21,844 nucleotides of DNA from JAJFTV01 sp964426355 (GTDB lineage Bacteria; Chloroflexota; Anaerolineae; Anaerolineales; Anaerolineaceae), in contig CAYRRA010000062.1 in NCBI GenBank assembly GCA_964426355.1, positions 1 to 21,844 of the forward strand, read 5' to 3'. The translations under genes were made by a program, and so were the position numbers. The notes beneath the pieces are model-generated. The model was not told where the DNA came from and ran no database searches. It was given only the letters and a program-made list of their open reading frames with translations. Below, piece by piece: positions 14,589 through 21,844 of the stretch (the stretch's first letter is position 1; every line of letters begins with the position of its first letter).

Positions 14589-15164
14589 TCAGGCTTCAGA
14601 ATTTGCCATGTAATGAAGAATCTCACGCGTTAGAAGTGCATCGTCCTTGGCGCGATGTGAATTAGGCAGAAGTATCCCGCATTGTTTCCCTGCTTTTTCC
14701 AGACTCTGATACCTGTACCGCCGGTAGCGTGGATCCCATTCGCCATAAAACTGTGCATAGAGAACAAGAATGTCAAATGCGCTGATCTTTTCACGCCAGG
14801 AGAGCCTATAGATTTCATACGATTGTTGCATCATACGCAAATCGAATTCAGTGTTGTAGATGCCCACCTGGCGATTCATAAGCTTGGGTCGAATGCTTTG
14901 CCACATTACGGGAAAAGTGCGGGCGTTTGCTACCATAGCATCGTTAATGCCATGAATATTTTGTGCTTCGACGGGAATTGGTTTTTGAGGTTTAACAAGT
15001 TCCTCGAACAAAGTAGAGCCGTCATGGTCAACGATTGCAATTTCCACAATTTCATCCTGGTTTGTAAGCCCAGTTGTTTCGGTATCCAGATAAACCGGTT
15101 TTTTTTCTATATATTGCCTGGCAGTTAGAATGATTTTTTGTTTGATATTTGAATTGTTGATCAA
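14589..15164 (-). CDS. DnaQ-fold 3'-5' exonuclease (DEDDh)
   Basis: The protein has the exonuclease motifs YLDTETTGL (Exo I, catalytic D and E), YNTEFDLRMM (Exo II) and SHRAKDDALLTREIL (Exo III, H-x4-D), the DEDDh arrangement of the DnaQ/RNase T superfamily. It should remove nucleotides from the 3' end of DNA or RNA; the substrate cannot be told. I place the start at TTG 15164, which has AGAGG seven bases upstream and gives 191 aa. The frame is open further to 15263 but that would overlap the lipoprotein gene and add a leader unlike the family. It follows the lipoprotein gene by 19 bases. It is not recognisably the epsilon subunit of DNA polymerase III, as it stands alone and is short. Confidence 0.88.
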   Translation of the reverse strand: MINNSNIKQKIILTARQYIEKKPVYLDTETTGLTNQDEIVEIAIVDHDGSTLFEELVKPQKPIPVEAQNIHGINDAMVANARTFPVMWQSIRPKLMNRQVGIYNTEFDLRMMQQSYEIYRLSWREKISAFDILVLYAQFYGEWDPRYRRYRYQSLEKAGKQCGILLPNSHRAKDDALLTREILHYMANSEA

Positions 15165-15183
15165 TGTCGTACCTCTTGCCCTT

Positions 15184-16047
15184 TCATGGAAGTGACCAAT
15201 ATGCAAGTTCCTCCACCCGTACGGTGAATGCGCCCGGGCTTTGACCCGCGATAAAAACGCCAAAATGACCGCCGTTTGGAAAAGTTGTGTCTGTGAATTG
15301 GGTCACCATTGTGTTGTTGATATAAATGGTGAATGTGTTGCCGGTATTTTGAATGCCGATATCGTTCACCTGGTTTGCACCTGCTTTGATGGATGGATCT
15401 GCGGTTGAATTTAAGATCGTGGATGTGCCATTGGTATCCCATTTGGTCACGTTGTATTTCCCGTTACAGGTAACCCCCAGGTAATAACCATAGCCGCTGG
15501 AATAATCTGGCGCGCGAAAGACCAGCCCGTACAAGTCATCTCCTGCACAGGATTGGACGTTGAATTTTCCCTCGATATAGATGTCATCCGGCGATTTTGA
15601 AGTTAAACGCCATCCGCGATAGCCATACACGCTGGAGTTAGAGAGCACCATTGCACCGTTGTAAATGATGATTTTTGTGTTATCGTCCTCATACCCAGCC
15701 GCATCCAGACCAAAGCTGTTTCCGTTAGCAAACACATCCTGCCAATCCGGCAGCCCTAAAGTTTCTTTGAAACCGGTGGGCGGAACCGTTGGAGTGGAAG
15801 TCATGGATGGGGAAGGCTCAATTGTTTCGGTAGGCGTTGGGGTGATGATGACTGCTGGAATCGTTTCTGTAGAGGTGACGACATCCTGTGTGCTGGAGGG
15901 CTGAGTGAACTGCGCCTGGGATGTCAGTGTCATTTCAACAATTGTTGCGACTTGATCTAAATCCGGTGTTATTGCGGTTGTTGGCATATTGCAGGCAGTG
16001 AGCAATAAACCTGATAGGATCAGTGTAATAATCAATTTTCTAACCAT
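15184..16047 (-). CDS. Lipoprotein with ConA-like/3-keto-disaccharide hydrolase-type domain
   Basis: A lipoprotein signal peptide ends in LLTAC (lipid-modified C19). A linker rich in Thr, Pro and Ser (about residues 40-95) follows, typical of a tether on the outer face of the cell. The C-terminal part of about 190 residues is a beta-rich domain (YRGWRLTSKSPDDIYIEGKF, LYGLVFRAP, YYLGVTCNGKY, NDIGIQNTGNTFTIYINN, GHFGVFIAG) that fits the concanavalin-like family including DUF1080. Two cysteines in this domain may form a disulfide. No catalytic residues could be assigned; carbohydrate binding is an inference. The 287-aa gene starts at ATG 16047. Confidence 0.75.
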   Translation of the reverse strand: MVRKLIITLILSGLLLTACNMPTTAITPDLDQVATIVEMTLTSQAQFTQPSSTQDVVTSTETIPAVIITPTPTETIEPSPSMTSTPTVPPTGFKETLGLPDWQDVFANGNSFGLDAAGYEDDNTKIIIYNGAMVLSNSSVYGYRGWRLTSKSPDDIYIEGKFNVQSCAGDDLYGLVFRAPDYSSGYGYYLGVTCNGKYNVTKWDTNGTSTILNSTADPSIKAGANQVNDIGIQNTGNTFTIYINNTMVTQFTDTTFPNGGHFGVFIAGQSPGAFTVRVEELAYWSLP

Positions 16048-16196
16048 AGAACGGAACCTCGATTATCCAACCTAATATTTTCTCTATTGTATCTTATTAA
16101 ACCACATAGTTCTCTCAATGTGCCAGAGCACACAGACGCATCCACTTCGAACATGGTTTTTTGAAAACAATGATTGATTTTACCGCATCTTATCAT
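16032..16196 (-). CDS. Possible 54-aa small protein
   Basis: ATG 16196 is preceded by a near-perfect AAGGAGG with five-base spacing, better than most sites in the window. The frame runs 54 codons and ends 16 bases inside the lipoprotein gene, an arrangement that could couple their translation. The product begins MIRCGKINHC and has four cysteines (C4, C10, C23, C31), many basic residues and no membrane segment. I recognise no family. It may be a small or leader peptide, or only the lipoprotein's leader region with a chance frame; the strong ribosome binding site is the main support. Confidence 0.35.
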   Translation of the reverse strand: MIRCGKINHCFQKTMFEVDASVCSGTLRELCGLIRYNRENIRLDNRGSVLWLEN

Positions 16197-16340
16197 TTTA
16201 TCCTCCTTCTCCCGAGGCAGGAAGTGGCTGGCAAACAGGTCAAAATGCATTGATAGAAAAAGGAAATGCTTTTTCCTGGTATAGCGAATTGCATTCTGCA
16301 TTGGGATGTTATTTATTCGGTATAATTTTAGGAGAGTTGT
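16197..16340. other. Spacer between divergent small ORF/lipoprotein and baseplate-J gene
   Basis: These 144 bases lie between divergent units and should hold both promoters. TATAAT is found at 16321-16326 but has no -35 box at the right distance and would leave a leader too short to include the ribosome binding site, so I do not call it a promoter. Confidence 0.3.
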
Positions 16341-17837
16341 ATGAAAACAGAGATCATTCGGATTAACCAGTTTGACAATATTTCTTCGATTCGCGATAAG
16401 TTGAAATGGGTAAAGTCGCCGCGGGTCTTGGTTTATTTTCCTGATCGAATCAACGATTCCTTTTCCCAGGTCGATTTGCAGATTCTCGTTCGTCAGGCTC
16501 AACGACAGGGAACACAACTTGCGCTTGTATCGCGTTCTGTTATTCTTAAGGAACGGGCAGAAGGGTTATGCTTGCCCATTTTTAACTCAACAGAAGATGC
16601 CTATCGACAGCGCTGGAGAGTGATAAAACGAAAGCAAACCTCACCAGCCGATAATGAGGCAACAAAAAAATCGATTGGGGAGTTGCGCGAACAACTCATT
16701 GTTCACCGTTCTGGCGATGAGATTCATCAGGTTATCAGGTTATTTGCTTTCCTGGCAGGTATTGCTTCTGTAATTACCCTGGTATGGTTTTTTATTCCGC
16801 GTGTAGAGGTGATTTTTGATAGTGACCGGCAAGTTCAAAATTATAAGATGATTCTTCAGGGGAAAATGAGCGAATCCGGTTTTGAATTTGTCGGGGTTAT
16901 TCCAGTACACGAAACTGTCATTCTAGTGAATAGCACTGACCAACGGGAAACAAGTGGGATGGTATCGCTGCCCAACACAAAAGCAACCGGCGAAGTCATC
17001 TTGACGAATCTGACTGATCAGACCGTAGAAATTCCCAAAGGCACCATCATCAGTACACTCTCTGACCCCCCGGTCAAATATAGCACCTCTTATGATGAGG
17101 TGGTTGAAGCCGGAGCAGGCAAAACAAAAGCGGTGATGGTGGAAGCCCTGGAGGCTGGTCTTTCTGGAAATATTCAAGCTGGAGAGATTCGCGTGGTTCA
17201 GGGCAAAGCTGGTTTATTGGTTGCAGCTCATAACGAAACAGACTTCTATGGCGGTGTTGATGCTCAGGTTGCTGCTCCTTCAATATCAGATTTTGACATG
17301 CTGGAGCAAAAAATTCTGAAGACAATGGCACTTGATGCGGAAGAGATGACAAAAAACGCAATGGAAACGGGGCAGTTAATGCTGCCTGGTTCAATACATC
17401 TGAAGCAGGTGATAATTACCAACGCATTTCCTTCTATAGGTGAGCCAGGTGATACACTGGAGATGGAAATACAGGCTGAATACATTGCCTGGTATGTTGA
17501 ACAGGAAGAAATGACCAGCCTGGGGCAAATGGCGATGGATGCGTTGTTACCAAAAGAGTTTCGGGCTGCTGACCCATCGGTCAGTATTGAAATTTCTCCT
17601 GCGCCATTGCAACAAAACAATTTGCTTACCTGGCAGATTCAGATGACGCGCATCATTGAAAAGGATTTACAGCAAGCCGAAATTGTTCATCTAATCAGTG
17701 GGCGAAATCCTGAAATTGCTGCTCATTTGCTGCAAGAAAAGTATTTACTGGCAAGTGTGCCTGAAATTTTTCTGACCCCAAACTGGTGGCGGGTACTTCC
17801 ATTTCTGTCGTTCCAATATAAACTGGTGGGAAAATGA
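16341..17837 (+). CDS. Baseplate J-like domain membrane protein
   Basis: The 498-aa protein has a cytoplasmic N-terminal part of about 130 residues, a single membrane segment (131-151), and a large C-terminal region. That region includes a baseplate-J/gp47-like stretch: GEVILTNLT, VEIPKGTIIST and GLSGNIQAGEI at about 215-290. In phages and injection machines such domains form baseplate wedges, but single membrane-anchored forms are widespread in Chloroflexota and other bacteria, where the role is unknown. No other tail or injection genes are present here. The start at ATG 16341 has AGGAGAG upstream. Its stop overlaps the ruvX start as ATGA, so the genes are translated together. Confidence 0.75.
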   Translation: MKTEIIRINQFDNISSIRDKLKWVKSPRVLVYFPDRINDSFSQVDLQILVRQAQRQGTQLALVSRSVILKERAEGLCLPIFNSTEDAYRQRWRVIKRKQTSPADNEATKKSIGELREQLIVHRSGDEIHQVIRLFAFLAGIASVITLVWFFIPRVEVIFDSDRQVQNYKMILQGKMSESGFEFVGVIPVHETVILVNSTDQRETSGMVSLPNTKATGEVILTNLTDQTVEIPKGTIISTLSDPPVKYSTSYDEVVEAGAGKTKAVMVEALEAGLSGNIQAGEIRVVQGKAGLLVAAHNETDFYGGVDAQVAAPSISDFDMLEQKILKTMALDAEEMTKNAMETGQLMLPGSIHLKQVIITNAFPSIGEPGDTLEMEIQAEYIAWYVEQEEMTSLGQMAMDALLPKEFRAADPSVSIEISPAPLQQNNLLTWQIQMTRIIEKDLQQAEIVHLISGRNPEIAAHLLQEKYLLASVPEIFLTPNWWRVLPFLSFQYKLVGK

Positions 17838-18274
17838 GTCATAGGTACCTGGCTGTTGATCATGGCGATAAACGTATCGGGTTGGCGATCAGCGATTCAA
17901 CAGGAACGATTGCCACACCTTTGCAGGTGATTTATCATATTTCACGGATGGTGGATGCTGCTTCGGTTGCCCAAGTTGCGTCTGACAGGCAAGTTGATAC
18001 CATCATATTAGGGTTTCCCCAGGATATCAATGCTGAACCAGGCGCTCAAGCGCGAAAAATCTTACGTTTTGCAGAAGAACTCCGCAAGCAAACCCATATT
18101 CCGATCCTTCTTTGGGATGAAAGCTTCAGTACACAAGAGGCATATCATGTTCAAACGGTGTTAAAAATTAACCGAAACAAGAGGAACGATTCGATCGATA
18201 TGTTGGCAGCCACTGTGATTTTACAAAATTTCCTGGAACATCTCAGAAAGCAGGAAGAGGGATTGGATGAATAA
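17834..18274 (+). CDS. ruvX: Holliday junction resolvase-like protein RuvX/YqgF
   Basis: The 146-aa protein is the normal length. It carries VDHGDKRIGLAISD at the N terminus (with the first catalytic Asp), LGFPQDI, DESFSTQEA and the C-terminal DMLAATVILQ with an acidic residue, the RNase H-like motifs of the family. RuvX is associated with Holliday junction resolution and with pre-16S rRNA 5' end maturation. It overlaps the preceding gene by 4 bases (ATGA) and mltG by 8, which suggests translational coupling. Confidence 0.95.
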   Translation: MSHRYLAVDHGDKRIGLAISDSTGTIATPLQVIYHISRMVDAASVAQVASDRQVDTIILGFPQDINAEPGAQARKILRFAEELRKQTHIPILLWDESFSTQEAYHVQTVLKINRNKRNDSIDMLAATVILQNFLEHLRKQEEGLDE

Positions 18275-19406
18275 CAAATCGCGCAGGAGCGGCTTAATCA
18301 TTTTTTTTGTTTTGTGTGCCTTTTTTTGTATGATGACAGTCACTTTGTTCTTTGTGGCACGTACCCTACCACAACAAGTGGTTGACCGTTTTGGTAATGC
18401 GTCGCCTGAACTTTGAGCGGGAGACCAATTTATCTATAGCTTAAAGCTCTTATACTTTGAGAACGATTTGAAGCATTCCTCTTCAATGATTCATGAACCG
18501 ATACATTTTCGAATTGAATATGGTGAGAGTGCACAGTCCATTGCAAACCGTCTTAATCTGATGGGTCTTATTCCCAACCCTGATGCATTGCTGATTTTTC
18601 TTGCTTACTCCGGTTTGGATCGGACGATACAAGCAGGCAATTATTTGATTCATCCGGGCTCCACCTCAGTTGACCTGGCTTACCAGTTTCAGGATGCCAC
18701 GCCAACGGAAGTGACATTCTCAATTTTGAGGGGTTGGCGTTTAGAAGAGATCGCGATGTCATTACCCACTTCTGGATTGACGATTACGCCGGATGAATTT
18801 CTTCGTTTAACTAAATACTATTCTGGGGGCGTTATCCTACCTGCCAACTGGGATCAGGGAAGTTCATTGGAGGGATTGTTCTACCCTGGTGGTTATGTAC
18901 TGCCAAGAAACCTGACATTCGACGAATTGGCAGGAGCCGTGATTGATCAATTCAACCAGAATGTTTTACCCCTGGCAGATTCTTTTGAACGGCAAGGTCT
19001 TAACCTGAGAGAGGCTGTGATACTGGCTTCCATTGTGGAGAAAGAAGCTATTTTGGAAGAAGAACAGCCAATGATAGCCTCCGTTTTTCTCAACCGTCTG
19101 GAATTGGGAATGCGTTTGGAAAGTGACCCCACTGTTCAATATGCACTTGGATATAGCGAAGACCAACAGACCTGGTGGAAAAATCCACTAACAGGTAAAG
19201 ATTTGCAATTCGATTCTCCTTACAACACTTATCTTTATGCGAGTTTGCCCCCCGGACCCATTGGAAACCCGGGTATTTCTGCGCTTCGCGCAGTCGCGTT
19301 TCCAGCGCAAACGGATTACCTGTATTTTCGAGCCACATGTGATGCATCTGGCAGACATTCCTTTGCCACCACATTCCAAGAGCATCTTGAAAATGGTTGT
19401 GAATGA
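18267..19406 (+). CDS. mltG: Endolytic murein transglycosylase MltG, interrupted by an in-frame TGA
   Basis: MltG cuts nascent peptidoglycan at the membrane. The frame from ATG 18267 (preceded by GAGG inside ruvX) encodes a membrane helix, then TGA at 18414-18416 (codon 50), then continues in frame to TGA 19404-19406. The remainder is an excellent MltG: a LysM-like part (EYGESAQSIANRL), ASIVEKEA with the catalytic glutamate (E258), VFLNRLELGMRLESDPTVQYALG, SPYNTYLYASLPPGPIGNPG and YLYFRA. Without the stop the protein is about 379 aa. Family members often have a Ser-type residue near this place, so TCA to TGA by one base is the simplest explanation: mutation or sequencing error. A start at TTG 18468 would give a protein without its anchor. 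No Cys is expected here and no SECIS-like hairpin follows, so Sec is unlikely. Confidence 0.85.
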
Positions 19407-19426
19407 ACGCGAGATCCGGATTAGTG

Positions 19427-19834
19427 TTATGTTGTTTCGTACCCTGGTCCTTCTTCGAAAAAGCGTGCATTTTCAACCACTGCTGAAGTGAGATCAACCA
19501 CTTCCCCTTGCGCTAATGTCCTGGTGGCAAGGAGACGGATTGGCTTGCCATTGTGGTCTACACTTTCAAAAATCTCCGTACAGCCAACCGTACCAACCGG
19601 TTGGTTGATTTTTTCTGTTCTGTGGGCAATAAACCTGGAAGGGACTTCATCCAATGGGTAGATTGCACCATGCGGACATTCGGGAATACAAGCATTGCAC
19701 ATGATGCATACTTCAGGGTCAATGTAATAGTGTACCCATTGAGAGTGCGGGTCTCCTGGCACAATACAATCCACCGGGCACACTGTGACACATGCACCAT
19801 CTCGAAGGCATAAATCAGTGATGACTGCGGGCAA
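19427..19834 (-). CDS. Ferredoxin with two Fe-S cluster motifs and C-terminal extension
   Basis: The 135-aa protein carries C9-x5-C15-x3-C19-P with C23 (LCLRDGACVTVCPVDC) and a classical C43-x2-C46-x2-C49-x3-C53-P. The first motif resembles the 3Fe-4S/4Fe-4S type of seven-iron ferredoxins; the second is 4Fe-4S. It is thus a small electron carrier. About 75 residues follow that lack cysteine pairs and have no clear motif, longer than simple ferredoxins. The start is TTG 19834, supported by AAGGAGAG seven bases upstream. It follows malQ by 37 bases on the same strand; no redox partner gene is adjacent, so its role in that setting is unclear. Confidence 0.87.
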   Translation of the reverse strand: MPAVITDLCLRDGACVTVCPVDCIVPGDPHSQWVHYYIDPEVCIMCNACIPECPHGAIYPLDEVPSRFIAHRTEKINQPVGTVGCTEIFESVDHNGKPIRLLATRTLAQGEVVDLTSAVVENARFFEEGPGYETT

Positions 19835-19871
19835 CGGAACTCTCCTTCCTGAAGTGGGTGATTACAAGAGA

Positions 19872-21374
19872 CTACTCAAGCTTGGATGCTCTACCGTAAA
19901 TGAGGTTTAATTCATTCACTTCTCTAATGAGCGCATCAGTGATTTCTTCTGGTTTAACGCGCCACATCCAATTTCCTGAAGCTTTCCCTGGAAAATTCAT
20001 ACGAGCTTGAGAGTCTTTTCTCAGGAAATCCTGTAATGGGGCGAGCGCCATTATCGCAACCGATGACCATATGGCTCTGATCATATCCTTACAAATATCT
20101 TCAGCAGATGTGTCAAGGTATCTTCGGCAGAAATCCTTCTCTTTCTCAGCAGCACTTTGATACCACCCCATTGTTGTATCGTTGTCATGTGTTCCTGTGT
20201 ACGCCACGCAATTAGGCACATAATTGTGTGGTAAGAATGGATCATTTGCATCGCTGCCGAACGCAAATTGCAGAATTTTCATACCAGGTAATTCCAATTG
20301 GTCGCGTAGTTCATACACAGCCGGATTTATTTCACCCAGGTCTTCGGCAATGATCGGAAGTTGCCCCAATGCTCCTTTAATCTCAGTGAAAAGAGAAATT
20401 CCTGGTCCGGGTTTCCATTCGCCGATTTCTGCGGTGGGCATATTGGCTGGAATCTCCCAATAGTCCACAAAACCTCTAAAATGGTCCATACGCACAAAAT
20501 CCACCAGTCGGAGTGTGGATTTAATCCGGTCAATCCACCAGGAAAAGCTGGTATTTTTGTGGTCTTCCCAACGATAAAGCGGATTTCCCCACAACTGACC
20601 GGTGGGCGAGAAATAATCTGGCGGCACACCAGCAACAACCGTGGGTTCTCGTTGATCGTCAAAGAAGAATAATTCGGGATGTGACCAGGCATCAGCGCTG
20701 TCAAATGCGACAAATATGGGTATATCCCCAACGATCTTGATTCCCAGGCTATGAGCGAAATCTCTTAATTGTTCCCACTGGCGGAAAAATAAGAACTGAA
20801 AAAAAGCCTGCTTTTGAAGTTCTTGAGGGAATTGCTTTCTGAACTTCAACAATGCATTTTTTTCTCTACGTTTCAAATCAGGCGCCCAATCTTTCCACGG
20901 TTTTCCGTTTTGCTGAGTCTTAATTGCCATAAAGAGCGTGAAATCATTCAGCCATGAGGATTGTTCCGATTGAAAACGAGTGAATTCATTTTCTAGAGCA
21001 GCGGATTGTTCCCTTTGAAATCGATCAAAAGCCCGGTTGAGCAATTTTAGCTTCCACGGGATGACGCGTCCAAACTCCACATATTCATCTGAGAAAGCGG
21101 GACGGTCCTCCAGGTCTGTGAGCGAGAGCAACCCTTCGCCTACCAGCGATATCGGGTTGACCAAATAGGGGTTGCCTGCAAAAGCTGAAAAACACTGATA
21201 GGGTGAATCTCCATATCCAGTAGGACCAAGAGGCAGGATTTGCCATAACTCGCAACGCATCTCATGCAGGATTTCCAACCAACGGTATGCATCGGGACCC
21301 AGGTCGCCAATTCCGTCTGCTCCTGGAAAGCTGGTTGGGTGAAGTAAAATACCAGATGAGCGATTAAACTTCAT
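19872..21374 (-). CDS. malQ: 4-alpha-glucanotransferase (amylomaltase), GH77
   Basis: The 500-aa protein has the GH77 size and motifs. Catalytic residues fit D297 (RMDHFRG, nucleophile), E344 (AEDLGE, acid/base) and D397 (TGTHDNDT, stabiliser). The N-terminal LLHPTSFPG, LPLGPTGYGDSPYQ and AFAGNPYL are also typical. It moves alpha-1,4-glucan segments between maltodextrins and works in glycogen or maltodextrin breakdown. AAGGAGG precedes ATG 21374, which overlaps the end of the upstream GlgC-like gene by 11 bases, so the two are translated together and serve the same pathway. Confidence 0.96.
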   Translation of the reverse strand: MKFNRSSGILLHPTSFPGADGIGDLGPDAYRWLEILHEMRCELWQILPLGPTGYGDSPYQCFSAFAGNPYLVNPISLVGEGLLSLTDLEDRPAFSDEYVEFGRVIPWKLKLLNRAFDRFQREQSAALENEFTRFQSEQSSWLNDFTLFMAIKTQQNGKPWKDWAPDLKRREKNALLKFRKQFPQELQKQAFFQFLFFRQWEQLRDFAHSLGIKIVGDIPIFVAFDSADAWSHPELFFFDDQREPTVVAGVPPDYFSPTGQLWGNPLYRWEDHKNTSFSWWIDRIKSTLRLVDFVRMDHFRGFVDYWEIPANMPTAEIGEWKPGPGISLFTEIKGALGQLPIIAEDLGEINPAVYELRDQLELPGMKILQFAFGSDANDPFLPHNYVPNCVAYTGTHDNDTTMGWYQSAAEKEKDFCRRYLDTSAEDICKDMIRAIWSSVAIMALAPLQDFLRKDSQARMNFPGKASGNWMWRVKPEEITDALIREVNELNLIYGRASKLE

Positions 21375-21844
21375 TTGGCAACCTCCTTGTCTGAACTCTC
21401 TGCCCGCTTTGAATAATCGTACTGGAATAGTCCGAGGTAATCACATCGGGTCCTAAGATCGCTCCTGCGCCGATGACCATATTAGAAGCGACGATCGTAT
21501 TTTTACCGATCATGGTGATATTTATCGGCTCTTCGGAAAACTCACCGATGACGACTCCGTTTTCAATTTTGCATTTTTTATCCAGTACAGAACGAACAAT
21601 ATGAACATTTTCTGCGATTGTCCCATCATTCAAAATGATGGATTCTTCTATTGTACTACCCGATCTCACCCGGACACCTGGGGAGAGGATACTGTTACGG
21701 ATGGTAGCACCTTCATGAATTTCACAGCCGTTGCAAATGAGACAATTCTGCAATTTTGCACCCGAGTGGATAAAGGATGGCGGGTGGATTTCTTCGCGCG
21801 TGTAGATTTGCCAATATGGGTCAAAGAGGATTGAACGCATATTA
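21364..21844 (-). CDS. glgC: Glucose-1-phosphate adenylyltransferase-like protein, C-terminal part (partial)
   Basis: The coding frame enters from the right edge and ends at TAA 21364, about 160 codons; the N-terminal part is outside. The visible region is the end of the catalytic domain (WQIYTREE, PP) followed by a left-handed beta-helix with hexapeptide repeats: IHSGAKLQNCLICNGC, ATIRNSILSPGVRV, STIEESIILNDGTI and a VLDKKCKIENGVVIG turn. This is the C-terminal organisation of GlgC, which makes ADP-glucose for glycogen. The nucleotidyltransferase motifs themselves are not in view, so a GlgD-like relative or another sugar nucleotidyltransferase is possible. The overlap with malQ favours glycogen metabolism. 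Confidence 0.85.
   Translation of the reverse strand, partial: NMRSILFDPYWQIYTREEIHPPSFIHSGAKLQNCLICNGCEIHEGATIRNSILSPGVRVRSGSTIEESIILNDGTIAENVHIVRSVLDKKCKIENGVVIGEFSEEPINITMIGKNTIVASNMVIGAGAILGPDVITSDYSSTIIQSGQRVQTRRLPNEV

Noticed and set aside
16321..16326. TATAAT as the promoter of the baseplate-J gene
   Set aside because: No -35 element at 16-18 bases, and transcription from it would begin too close to the start codon to include the ribosome binding site.
16197..16517. Minus-strand frame extending the small ORF up to 16517
   Set aside because: The upstream part is antisense to the well-supported baseplate-J gene; only the part after ATG 16196 has its own ribosome binding site.
16341..17837. 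Phage tail or contractile injection cluster
   Set aside because: Only one baseplate-J-like gene, membrane anchored, with housekeeping neighbours.
18414..18470. Selenocysteine insertion at the mltG TGA
   Set aside because: MltG has no conserved cysteine at this place and no hairpin of SECIS type lies 16-37 bases downstream; only a short AT-rich palindrome is present.
873..19406. Genome-wide reassignment of UGA to a sense codon
   Set aside because: TGA is the natural terminal stop of fmt, the DUF4126 gene, the lipoprotein gene, the baseplate-J gene and others, and Trp and Gly codons are standard.

Overview
The window looks like chromosomal DNA from a Chloroflexota (Anaerolineae-type) bacterium, probably an anaerobe. 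This rests on gene content (a baseplate-J-like membrane protein next to ruvX and mltG, a DUF4062 STAND-type protein, DUF4870/DUF4126 membrane proteins), mid-range GC, and clear Shine-Dalgarno sites with ATG and occasional TTG starts. It is inference from recognised families, not a taxonomic search. Most genes are housekeeping or repair; no phage, IS element, CRISPR array, tRNA or rRNA was seen.

Layout. 1-489 (-): start of a DUF4062 protein that runs off the left edge. 490-872: gene-poor spacer. 873-1337 (+): membrane-anchored rhodanese with an in-frame TGA exactly where CxCP rhodanese relatives carry a second cysteine, followed by a short GC-rich hairpin; it is a selenoprotein candidate. 1432-3343 (-): one DUF4126-like and two DUF4870-like membrane proteins, with terminators. 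3481-5798 (+): fmt, mnmA and a small membrane protein. 5799-13338 (-): a tightly overlapping block of a degenerate SF1-like helicase, an active-looking UvrD/AddA-type helicase, a Fe-S PD-(D/E)XK nuclease and a long RecJ, which reads as a DNA-end resection module with AddB functions on separate genes. A perfect 10-bp inverted repeat lies directly before its first gene. 13443-14408 (-): MsrP-like molybdoenzyme with Tat and lipobox signals. 14589-16047 (-): DnaQ-fold exonuclease and a lipoprotein, perhaps preceded by a 54-aa small gene. 16341-19406 (+): baseplate-J-like protein, ruvX and mltG, overlapping by a few bases; mltG has an in-frame TGA near its 5' end. 19427-21844 (-): ferredoxin, malQ, and the C-terminal half of a GlgC-like protein (glycogen metabolism), cut by the right edge.

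How the genes fit together. The 5.8-13.3 kb block probably makes a RecBCD/AddAB-like resection machine together with the RecJ exonuclease. fmt and mnmA both act on tRNA. glgC and malQ belong to glycogen synthesis and turnover. The most unusual signal is the Cys-Thr-UGA motif in the rhodanese. TGA is also used as a normal stop by several genes here (fmt, the DUF4126 gene, the lipoprotein, the baseplate-J gene), so a genome-wide reassignment of UGA is unlikely.
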